A stretch of DNA of 5,469 nt from an uncultured Selenomonadales bacterium. Its GTDB lineage: Bacteria > Bacillota > Negativicutes > Selenomonadales > Selenomonadaceae. Every line of letters starts with the position of its first letter. Position 1 is the first letter of the stretch. The position numbers and the translations under genes were made by a program. A model generated the notes under the pieces. That model saw only the letters and a list, made by a program, of their open reading frames with translations, did no database searches and was not told the origin of the DNA. The stretch is taken from positions 1 through 5,469 of the forward strand of contig CAMNPA010000108.1 in NCBI GenBank assembly GCA_946547205.1, read 5' to 3'. Of this stretch, positions 1 through 5,469 are shown piece after piece.

Positions 1-924
1 GCTCCGGTGAACATTTTCGTTTACGACGACGGCGAACGGCTTGCCCTGTTGCCGAGCATCAAGCGCAATATCGGTGCCGTTGCGGGTCTTGAAAAATACG
101 ACGGCTGTTACGATTTGAAGACGCCGCACGAATATTCAAGCGTGTTGGCGTCCGACAATTCCGAGCAACTTTGCGCGAAATTTTTTGACGGCTTGGCGGC
201 GCATTGTCGAGATAACAACGTCGTCTTCCAATTTATCAGATTCAATCCGTATCGGCAAGCGGATTTGCATGCGGCGGAGCGTTGCGGTTATCACGTGACT
301 TTGAGCAATCGACAGACCACCGTGCCTTTGGAACAGCCTGCGGAAAAAATTTTTGAAAACTTCAGCTCAAGCGCGCGCCGCAATGTTCGGACGGCAATGC
401 GGAATAATTTAACGTGCGATTGCGTTGAGCACTCCTGCGCGAACGTCGAAACGTTCAGGCGGCTTTACGTTGCCTCAATGAAAAGACTTGACGCAAAGCC
501 ATTCTTTTACTTCAACGCGGAATATTTTGCGAAGCTGTTGAACGGCAACGACGATGTGAAGCTGGTTTTCGTTAAGCATGCCGAAGACGTTGTTGCCGCG
601 TCGATTTTGCTTTTGGGCGGAGAGTACGCGTATTATCATTTGGGGTGCTTTGATGTGGCGTTTTCACATTGCAGACCGATGGATTATCTGTTGCACCGGT
701 TGATTCAGATCGGCAAGGCGCATGGTAAAAAATTTTTGCACCTCGGCGGCGGCAGTCCGACGCTGAAAGATTTTAAGCAAAGATTTTCCAATGCCCGTGT
801 TGATTATTACGTCGCTCATAAAATTTTCGACGAGGCTTTGTACGACGAAATATGCTCGGCTTACTTGAAGTCGGTCGAAAACGTTGATAAAAATTTTTTG
901 CCGCTGTATCGCGGAGGAAGGTGA
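1..924 (+). CDS. FemAB/GNAT-fold acyltransferase-like protein, 5' end cut by window
   Basis: The reading frame is open at the left edge (codons GCT CCG precede a GTG at position 7), so the true start probably lies upstream and the visible 305 residues counted from that GTG are a minimum. Seen, numbering from the GTG: a basic SSSARRNVRTAM segment at residues 120-130, a hydrophobic core strand ending in ASILLLGG (198-205), YYHLG at 209-213, and a C-terminal LGGG (246-249) followed by LKDFKQRF (253-260). This order (S-x-R-x-N-x-R, then LGGG, then L-x-x-FK-x-x-F) is characteristic of FemAB-like / Acetyltransf_6 proteins, a double-GNAT fold that transfers aminoacyl or acyl groups and is common in exopolysaccharide clusters. 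There is no signal peptide or membrane segment in the visible part, so it is probably cytoplasmic. Its place next to sugar aminotransferases suggests acylation of an amino sugar or a polysaccharide precursor, which is inference. The stop TGA is at 922-924. Family assignment is fairly sure; the substrate is unknown. Confidence 0.8.
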   Translation, partial: APVNIFVYDDGERLALLPSIKRNIGAVAGLEKYDGCYDLKTPHEYSSVLASDNSEQLCAKFFDGLAAHCRDNNVVFQFIRFNPYRQADLHAAERCGYHVTLSNRQTTVPLEQPAEKIFENFSSSARRNVRTAMRNNLTCDCVEHSCANVETFRRLYVASMKRLDAKPFFYFNAEYFAKLLNGNDDVKLVFVKHAEDVVAASILLLGGEYAYYHLGCFDVAFSHCRPMDYLLHRLIQIGKAHGKKFLHLGGGSPTLKDFKQRFSNARVDYYVAHKIFDEALYDEICSAYLKSVENVDKNFLPLYRGGR

Positions 925-1023
925 TCGCTTGAATCCGTTGGATTTGAGCATGCAACACACTTGAACAAGATTTTGAGGAATTATTTGTATCCGAAGCCGG
1001 AAAATCACATCAAATTCATTTAG
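925..1023 (+). pseudogene. Probable remnant of a deleted gene in the gap after the GNAT-fold gene
   Basis: A good ribosome site (GGAGG, 913-917) sits 11 bases before a TTG at 929 that opens an 11-codon frame (MNPLDLSMQHT) ending at TGA 962-964. In another frame, 925-1023 reads without a stop for 32 codons and ends NYLYPKPENHIKFI then TAG. That tail looks like an ordinary protein C-terminus, but it has no start of its own. The simplest reading is a scar: the first codons and the last codons of a former operon gene joined by a deletion. The tail is also in frame with the GNAT-fold gene, so a readthrough or lost-stop explanation is possible. No parent family is recognised. The gap contains no convincing promoter. 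Confidence 0.3.
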
Positions 1024-1036
1024 CAGGAGTCAACTT

Positions 1037-1666
1037 ATGGAAGAAATTGGCAGCGAATTCTGGTATGTCGAAAAAACAACACCTCATGAACATTGGTGGG
1101 ATAATTTCGGCAACGACAGAAGATTTTTATTTTCGGGCAGAACGGCTCTTTATGCTCTGTTGGATGATATTTGCAACAGCAAAAAAATCCGGTCCGTATG
1201 TAGGTCGAATTATTGTTGCGAGTCAATGATAATTCCTTTTATTCATCATAATATCAGAGTATTTTTTTACAACGTTGCACTTAAAAATGAGTCGCTGTAT
1301 CCGGAGCCGGAAGACGATCGCACATATGATATATTTTACATATTGGACTATTTTGGGTATATTTCCACATCAATGTTGGAGCTGGGGAAAAAAGCGAAAT
1401 CCAAGGGCAGTATGGTTATTTATGATTGTACACAATCTGTTTTATCGCGTCCGTTGAATATAGCTCTTGAATTTGATTATATCTATGCCAGCTTCAGAAA
1501 GTTCAGCGGATTGTTGGGAGGAGGCGTGTTTATAAAATCGAGTGTGGGGGGGGTGTGTCATCAATTTGAAATCGGATTATGGGAAGGGAGTAAATCGAGA
1601 ATACATAGACAAAAAAATATCCGTGCGCGAACTCAAGAAAAAATACATGGAAGATGGCATTGGTGA
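1037..1666 (+). CDS. N-terminal part of the split aminotransferase-like gene (as sequenced)
   Basis: As sequenced, translation from ATG 1037 gives 209 residues. About 172 of these belong to the PLP-fold large domain, including the putative PLP lysine K155. The last ~37, after the G tract, are off-frame (basic, with no family resemblance) and end at TGA 1664-1666. Without the small C-terminal domain the product is unlikely to be a working aminotransferase, since the family closes its active site with that domain and as a dimer. Confidence 0.5.
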   Translation: MEEIGSEFWYVEKTTPHEHWWDNFGNDRRFLFSGRTALYALLDDICNSKKIRSVCRSNYCCESMIIPFIHHNIRVFFYNVALKNESLYPEPEDDRTYDIFYILDYFGYISTSMLELGKKAKSKGSMVIYDCTQSVLSRPLNIALEFDYIYASFRKFSGLLGGGVFIKSSVGGVCHQFEIGLWEGSKSRIHRQKNIRARTQEKIHGRWHW

Positions 1667-2117
1667 CAAGAAAATTTTTTTACGCTTAAAATCTGAGGCG
1701 GAAGAAATATTGGATTCGGATTATGCGCGATATGAAATGGATGGCGAGACCAAAAATTTGTTGCCTCTGATAGATGATACGTTCATAATAAAAAAGCGGA
1801 TAGAAAACGCGACATTTTTACATCAAGCTTTGAGTAAGTTAAACGGTGTTCAGCTGATGTTTCCTTCGCTGAAATCTACTGACATTCCGCTCTATGTTCC
1901 GATTTTGGTCGCAAACGGAAAACGCAATGCACTGAAACGATACCTCATAGACAACGGTGTTTTCTGTCCAAACCATTGGGATAACGAAAATTTTGTACCG
2001 GAGAATAATAGCATCTATGAACAAGAACTTTCCTTGATATGTGATCAACGTTACGATACAAAAAATATGCAACATGAAATTGATGTTATAAAAAATTTTT
2101 TTAAATTGAACGATTGA
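1542..2117 (+). CDS. C-terminal part of the split aminotransferase-like gene (as sequenced)
   Basis: The second frame is open from GTG 1542 and reads 191 residues to TGA 2115-2117. It carries the rest of the fold: a helical stretch around EAEEILDSDYARY, a small-domain strand IPLYVPILVANG, and the family tail CDQRY. There is no properly spaced ribosome site for GTG 1542: the SD-like GGGAGGAGG at 1516-1524 ends 17 bases upstream. An in-frame ATG at 1647 also lacks a convincing site. The segment is therefore most likely the second half of the upstream gene and not an independent gene. Confidence 0.4.
   Translation: MWGGCVINLKSDYGKGVNREYIDKKISVRELKKKYMEDGIGDKKIFLRLKSEAEEILDSDYARYEMDGETKNLLPLIDDTFIIKKRIENATFLHQALSKLNGVQLMFPSLKSTDIPLYVPILVANGKRNALKRYLIDNGVFCPNHWDNENFVPENNSIYEQELSLICDQRYDTKNMQHEIDVIKNFFKLND
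1546..1553 (+). repeat. Homopolymeric G8 tract at the frame switch
   Basis: Eight consecutive G residues lie in an otherwise AT-rich gene, exactly where the homologous reading frame moves by one base. Seven (or ten) Gs would give one continuous reading frame. Tracts of this type are known slipped-strand contingency sites in surface-glycan genes of other bacteria, such as Campylobacter. They are also common places for assembly errors. Confidence 0.7.
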
Positions 2118-2122
2118 AAGGG
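2117..2122 (+). promoter_or_regulatory. Ribosome binding site that selects a TTG start at 2132
   Basis: AAAGGG lies 9 bases before TTG 2132, a normal spacing. The in-frame ATG at 2123 directly abuts this site and the TTG at 2114 lies before it, so neither could use it. The site overlaps the end of the stop codon of the preceding gene, which suggests translational coupling. Confidence 0.5.
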
Positions 2123-2131
2123 ATGATTTTA

Positions 2132-3235
2132 TTGATTCGTCCGACCAAGCCCGTGTTGCCGCCGTATGACGAATACATTGCGGAAATAAAATCCATATGG
2201 CAGACGGGATTCATGACAAACAACGGTCCGAAGCTCAAAGAATTCAAGCGGCTACTGCAGGAGTACACGGACTGTCCGAATTTGGATTTGTTCGTCAACG
2301 GGCATTCGGCACTGGTGACGGCACTGAAATCTTTGGAGCTCAAAGGCGAAGTTATAACGTCGCCTTTTACTTTTGCCTCGACAACGAACGCGATTGTTCA
2401 AGCGGGATTGACGCCCGTATTTTGCGACATCGACGACAGCTACAACATCGACGCCGATAAGATTCAAGCTTGCATAACCGATAAGACATGCGCCATTGTG
2501 ACGCCGCACATTTTCGGCATACCGTGCGACGTGGAAAAAATTCGCGCCATTGCCGACCGTCACGGCTTGAAGGTTGTTTACGACGCGGCTCAAGCTTTCG
2601 GCACGAAATTAAACGGTCGACACATTGTCGCTTACGGCGATATTACGATGGTCAGCTTCCACGCCATAAAAATTTTCAACAGCATTGAAGGCGGCATGTT
2701 GGTCTACAAAGATTCGACCTTGCAGAAAAAATTCGAGCTGTATCGGAACTTCGGCATCAATTACGAGACGAGCGACATTGAGCTTTGCGGTTACAACGCG
2801 AAGATGAATGAATTTCAAGCGGCAATGGGCATTTGCAATTTGAACGGCATTGAGGCGGAGATTGCCAAGCGTCACCTTCTGGCGGAATGTTACGCCGAAA
2901 AATTGAGCACGATACGCGGACTCACGCCCTTCAATTACGCCGCCGACATTCGCTACAATCACGCGTATTATCCGATTATCGTCGATGAAGAGGCGTTCGG
3001 GATAAGCCGTGACGACTTGCACGAGCGGTTGCGCGAACGCGGAATTTTTACGCGGAAACTTTACGACCGACTTACTTGCGATTCTGCCGTTCATCGCGGC
3101 AAATATAAGCAGGACGTTGCTCACGCCGAAAAAATTTCCCGCCGCACATTGGATTTGCCGATTTACGGCGACTTGACAGCGGAAGATGTTGCGTCCGTAA
3201 TCGACGAGGTTGCCAAAATTCAAAAAGGAGGCTGA
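2132..3235 (+). CDS. DegT/DnrJ/EryC1/StrS-family PLP-dependent sugar aminotransferase (VioA/FdtB-like)
   Basis: This enzyme is expected to transfer an amino group, usually from glutamate, to a keto-deoxy nucleotide sugar in the cytoplasm. Seen, numbering from TTG 2132 (367 residues, the usual length): the family N-terminus IRPTKPVLPPYDEY; TNNGP (29-33); NGHSAL (56-61), equivalent to the phosphate-binding NGTSAL; SPFTFAST (77-84); DAAQAFG (151-157), with D151 facing the pyridine nitrogen; and SFHAIK (175-180) followed by FNSIEGG, where K180 is the Schiff-base lysine. All the main active-site positions are present. The SFHA-x-K-x-FN-x-IEGG form resembles VioA and FdtB, which make 4-amino-4,6-dideoxyglucose and 3-amino-3,6-dideoxy sugars, but the product cannot be fixed by eye. 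I prefer TTG 2132 because homologues begin just before I-x-x-TKP and because of the upstream ribosome site; ATG 2123 or TTG 2114 would add 3 or 6 residues. The gene starts 14 bases after the split gene's stop, and its last codons contain the ribosome site of the next gene. Confidence 0.9.
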   Translation: MIRPTKPVLPPYDEYIAEIKSIWQTGFMTNNGPKLKEFKRLLQEYTDCPNLDLFVNGHSALVTALKSLELKGEVITSPFTFASTTNAIVQAGLTPVFCDIDDSYNIDADKIQACITDKTCAIVTPHIFGIPCDVEKIRAIADRHGLKVVYDAAQAFGTKLNGRHIVAYGDITMVSFHAIKIFNSIEGGMLVYKDSTLQKKFELYRNFGINYETSDIELCGYNAKMNEFQAAMGICNLNGIEAEIAKRHLLAECYAEKLSTIRGLTPFNYAADIRYNHAYYPIIVDEEAFGISRDDLHERLRERGIFTRKLYDRLTCDSAVHRGKYKQDVAHAEKISRRTLDLPIYGDLTAEDVASVIDEVAKIQKGG

Positions 3236-3238
3236 ACG

Positions 3239-5209
3239 ATGCGACCGATTTTGTCATTGTTTGAAAAGTTGCGGCGCGAAAAACTTGCCCGACAAAAAGA
3301 ACGTATCCTTGTATGCGCGACGAATACTCAAGCGATTGCTTTCTGCTACGTGGCTCAACAAAATAATTTTCGCGTTGATGCCGTAATGCCGTTGCAGGTA
3401 CAAGCAAACGATTTGCAAGATTATTCGGGTGCCGTAGCCGTGCAAGAAATTCCCGAAAATCAACGAGATCAATATTTGGTCGTTTTAATGCTCGCGGCGA
3501 AAGATAAAAATCAACTGATCACTTCGATGAATCAAGTCGGCTATGATGCCGTCATTCTTTTGAACAACGAGGAACATGAAGCAGTCACCTCGGACATATT
3601 CGAGCACAGCTACTTCGCCGACCAGCTCGACAAACAGTTGCTCGCGGGCAATTGGCAAAAGCAAATTTTTCTGCTCGGCTGGAACAGATACACGCCGATA
3701 ATCGTAAACGTCATGAAGATGGAAGGCTACGTGCCAAGCGGCATTGTGACGGACGAACAATCATCGCCGGCAGAGGGGCTTTGCTACGCGGACATTCCGA
3801 TTATCTCGTTGAAGAGTGCGCTGGATAAAAAGAACGCTCTTTTCATCGAGACTCTTCCGCCCGAAAACGCAACCGACGATTATATTCGGCTCACGAAGAA
3901 AAATTGTTGGAAGCTCAAACTGACTGATTTGCAGGTGATAAATTTCCGATGGAATTTTTTGAGCACGTTCTACAGGTTGTTTGATTTCGGGACGCCTTGC
4001 GAAAACTTTGATTACGAAAAACGGTCGCGGGAGATTTTGTCCGTCTATGACCGCGTGACGATTTGCTTTATGGACTCCGAAAGAATCGGCAACATGATGG
4101 AAACGCTCCTGTTCATAAAACAGCGCACGGACAAAAAAAATCTTTATGCCGTCATTACCAGATACAATAATGGCGATAATACAATTACTTTTGCTTCGGA
4201 CAAGACGGCGAATAATTTTTTGCTTAGTAAGATTCAAGAGGCTTGCCCCGTCATAACGCAAAGTCAACTTAATTTTTGGAAATATTTCGTTCAGCACCAC
4301 GCTCACGCCGTAACCTATAACGACAACTTCAATCATTACCATTTGCGGATGAAACAGATTAAAAAATTTTCGCTCGGCAAATATTACGTGGAAACGCCGC
4401 CCATCGTTTTTTCTGAAGAGGAAGAAACCATCGGTCGCCGGAAAATGCGCGACATGGGACTAACCGGCGAATACGTAACGTTTTTTAATCGCGGTCACAA
4501 ATATCTTAAAACCTTGTTTGGTGAGAATTCCACGAATTATTCTCATACCGTGCGAAATTCTTCGGTTAAAAATTTTTCGTTAATGTGTCGGAATTTGTAT
4601 TCGAGAGGTTATCAAAGCGTTCGCATGGGATATCTGGTTGACGGAGAGATATCGGGCGACGGCATAATCGACTACGCCAATCACTACCGCGAAGAATTTT
4701 TGGACTATTATCTGATAGCGAAGTCCAAATTTTTTGTATGCGATTTGTCGGGAATGACTGCTGTGGCAATGTTGCTTCATGTTCCAATGGTAATGATAAA
4801 CGTTACTTCCATTACATTGAATGGCGACATCAGTGGTCATAAAGACAACACGAACGAGATAATTCTTCTGCCAAAAAAGATTTTCGACACGAAGGCGCAA
4901 CGTTTCATCACCTTGAATGAGCAATTGGAATTTGAAGTGCAAATTCCGAACATTTATGAACGTATGGACTACTTCAAGGCACGCGGTTTTGAATTTATAG
5001 AAAACACGCCCGAAGAGATATGGGACGCCGCCGAAGAAATGTTGCTTCGATTGGAAGGAAAACTTCAATACACCGAGACGGCTCAAGCGTTGCAGGAACG
5101 ATTCAAATCCGCAGTCGATGACGCAACTAAAAGAAGTCCCGGCATCATTCCCAACGGTACTTTGATATCGGGCAGGTTCTTGGAAAAAAACAGTTACCTG
5201 CTCATGTAG
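3239..5209 (+). CDS. Two-part protein: tandem Rossmann-like N-terminus and TIGR04372-type putative glycosyltransferase
   Basis: This is a 656-residue soluble protein with no signal peptide or membrane span. ATG 3239 follows a strong AAGGAGG (3225-3231) at a 7-base spacing and lies 3 bases after the aminotransferase stop, so the two are surely co-transcribed. Residues ~21-110 (ERILVCATNTQAIAFCYVA ... YDAVILLN) and ~140-215 (KQIFLLGWNRYTPIIVNVMK ... IPIISLKSAL) each look like a beta-alpha-beta nucleotide-binding unit, similar to the N-terminal domain of PglD-type sugar acyltransferases. From ~270 the chain follows the TIGR04372 pattern: SERIGNMMETLLFIKQR (280-296), YVTFFNRG (412-419), RGYQSVRMG (456-464), IIDYA (476-480), FLDYYLIAKSKFFVCDLSG (487-505), a stretch ending in LLPKKIF (543-549), and a tail ISGRFLEKNSYLL. 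TIGR04372 proteins are putative glycosyltransferases of polysaccharide loci; the reaction is not established. The domain call is from remembered motif order and is fairly confident; the N-terminal fold is inference. Confidence 0.8.
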   Translation: MRPILSLFEKLRREKLARQKERILVCATNTQAIAFCYVAQQNNFRVDAVMPLQVQANDLQDYSGAVAVQEIPENQRDQYLVVLMLAAKDKNQLITSMNQVGYDAVILLNNEEHEAVTSDIFEHSYFADQLDKQLLAGNWQKQIFLLGWNRYTPIIVNVMKMEGYVPSGIVTDEQSSPAEGLCYADIPIISLKSALDKKNALFIETLPPENATDDYIRLTKKNCWKLKLTDLQVINFRWNFLSTFYRLFDFGTPCENFDYEKRSREILSVYDRVTICFMDSERIGNMMETLLFIKQRTDKKNLYAVITRYNNGDNTITFASDKTANNFLLSKIQEACPVITQSQLNFWKYFVQHHAHAVTYNDNFNHYHLRMKQIKKFSLGKYYVETPPIVFSEEEETIGRRKMRDMGLTGEYVTFFNRGHKYLKTLFGENSTNYSHTVRNSSVKNFSLMCRNLYSRGYQSVRMGYLVDGEISGDGIIDYANHYREEFLDYYLIAKSKFFVCDLSGMTAVAMLLHVPMVMINVTSITLNGDISGHKDNTNEIILLPKKIFDTKAQRFITLNEQLEFEVQIPNIYERMDYFKARGFEFIENTPEEIWDAAEEMLLRLEGKLQYTETAQALQERFKSAVDDATKRSPGIIPNGTLISGRFLEKNSYLLM

Positions 5210-5229
5210 AAGATATTCACCATTGATGA

Positions 5230-5256
5230 CGGGGCTCGTGAGCCCGATAAATTTTT
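5230..5256 (+). terminator. Weak Rho-independent terminator after the operon
   Basis: GGGCT (5232-5236) pairs with AGCCC (5241-5245) around a CGTG loop. This is followed by ATAAATTTTT, with five T residues at 5252-5256. The stem is short and the T run starts six bases after it, so it is probably inefficient alone. It lies 20 bases after the stop of the last gene. Confidence 0.5.
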
Positions 5257-5259
5257 CAG

Positions 5260-5289
5260 CCGTTGCGCGAAAGCGTAGCGGTATTTTTT
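5260..5289 (+). terminator. Strong Rho-independent terminator with GAAA tetraloop
   Basis: CCGTTGCGC (5260-5268) and GCGTAGCGG (5273-5281) form a nine-base-pair stem with two G-U pairs, closed by a GAAA tetraloop (5269-5272), and are followed by TA and six T residues (5284-5289). This is a textbook intrinsic terminator and should end the operon transcript that includes the TIGR04372-type gene. Confidence 0.8.
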
Positions 5290-5348
5290 ATGTTCGTTTT
5301 CGACAAATATTTCTCCGACGAACTTCGATTCTTGAAGGAATTTTCTTA

Positions 5349-5378
5349 TTGTAAAAGAACTGCATTGTTTGATATAAT
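5349..5378 (+). promoter_or_regulatory. Predicted sigma-70-type promoter with extended -10, reading out of the window
   Basis: A perfect TATAAT (5373-5378) is preceded by TGA (5370-5372), giving the extended -10 pattern TGnTATAAT. A weaker -35, TTGTAA (5349-5354, four of six consensus bases), lies 18 bases upstream. Transcription would start near 5385. The remaining ~85 bases to the window end contain no start with a good ribosome site, so the gene it serves lies beyond 5469. Its position just after the terminators supports a new transcription unit here. Confidence 0.6.
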
Positions 5379-5469
5379 AAATTTGGAATTGTTAGAAGTT
5401 TTTCGGTAAAAGCGATACGCCGTGATTCAAAATTTATTTCGTTCTTTGTGTGAATGTTCAAACAGAAAA

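Larger units (their letters stand above)
1037..2117 (+). pseudogene. Divergent DegT/AHBA-synthase-fold aminotransferase-like gene, frameshifted at a G8 tract (possibly phase-variable)
   Basis: ATG 1037 follows AGGAG (1025-1029) at a 7-base spacing. The first frame runs to residue ~172 and leaves the family pattern at the eight-G run 1546-1553; the pattern continues in the next frame to TGA 2115-2117. With seven Gs the two parts join as SSVGG-CVINLK and give 359 residues, a normal length for this fold. Seen: SGRTA (33-37, the place of the phosphate-binding loop), SNYCCES (58-64), YDCTQS (129-134, the Asp that contacts the pyridine nitrogen), and SFRKFSGLLGGG (152-163). In that last motif K155 lies seven residues before a GG pair, the same spacing as in the intact aminotransferase downstream, so the PLP lysine is probably kept. 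The tail ELSLICDQRY is typical of degenerate DegT-like proteins in exopolysaccharide clusters. The gene is clearly more AT-rich than its neighbours (17 G+C in 1321-1380, against 32 in 2521-2580), which suggests separate acquisition. It could be a decaying gene, a phase-OFF allele or a sequencing error; sequence alone does not decide. Confidence 0.75.

Noticed and set aside
961..990. Possible promoter in the gap before the split gene (TTGAAC with TTGTAT or TATTTG downstream).
   Set aside because: Each -10 candidate matches only three of six consensus positions, and the sequence reads as a protein C-terminal remnant. It is not better than chance.
1516..1560. Programmed +1 ribosomal frameshift at the G tract, helped by the SD-like GGGAGGAGG at 1516-1524.
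   Set aside because: In known +1 sites such as prfB the SD-like element lies only a few bases before the shift; here the distance is about 20 bases. The SD-like bases also encode the conserved glycine-rich turn of the family, which explains them.
2609..3223. Long minus-strand open frame of 204 codons opposite the sugar aminotransferase, and similar ones at 3761-4342 and 4580-5086.
   Set aside because: They lie antisense to genes with clear family motifs, have no ribosome sites or recognisable domains, and are explained by the codon use of the + strand genes.
340..4580. Recurring AAAAATTTT-like strings throughout the coding genes.
   Set aside because: They encode common Lys-Ile-Phe, Lys-Asn-Phe or Lys-Phe pairs in whatever frame and have no regular spacing. 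This looks like codon preference and not a repeat family.
5290..5409. A 39-codon + strand frame starting with ATG in the T run of the second terminator.
   Set aside because: There is no ribosome site, the start lies at the tail of the terminator hairpin, and the predicted promoter lies inside the frame. It is most likely chance.

Overview
The window carries four protein-coding loci on the + strand, closely packed and probably one operon. It looks like an internal to distal part of a surface-polysaccharide or protein-glycosylation cluster. The first gene runs in from the left edge, and the operon ends at two stacked hairpin terminators near 5230-5289. A new promoter at 5349-5378 then points out of the right edge. 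Dense + strand coding, strong AGGAG/AAGGAGG ribosome binding sites, gaps of a few bases and use of TTG as a start all indicate a bacterium. The mix of moderate-GC, AAAAATTTT-rich coding and Firmicutes-type ribosome sites would fit a Gram-negative Firmicute (Negativicutes, Selenomonas-like), but that placement is a low-confidence guess.

Layout: (1) 1-924, a FemAB/GNAT-fold acyltransferase-like protein, cut at its 5' end by the window. (2) 925-1036, a short gap that appears to hold the broken remains of another gene. (3) 1037-2117, an AT-rich gene for a divergent DegT/AHBA-synthase-fold aminotransferase-like protein. It is split into two frames exactly at a run of eight G residues, and removing one G would restore a 359-residue protein. 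(4) 2132-3235, an intact DegT/DnrJ/EryC1/StrS sugar aminotransferase that resembles VioA/FdtB-type enzymes. (5) 3239-5209, a 656-residue protein with two Rossmann-like N-terminal segments joined to a C-terminal domain of the TIGR04372 putative glycosyltransferase type.

How they may work together (inference): the aminotransferase would make an amino-deoxy sugar nucleotide, the GNAT-fold protein could acylate an amino group, and the TIGR04372 protein could transfer a sugar to the growing glycan or protein. The split gene would add a variable step if its G tract changes length. The actual sugar cannot be read from this sequence. The point most worth a second look is the G8 tract, a candidate phase-variation switch inside a gene whose base composition differs from its neighbours.
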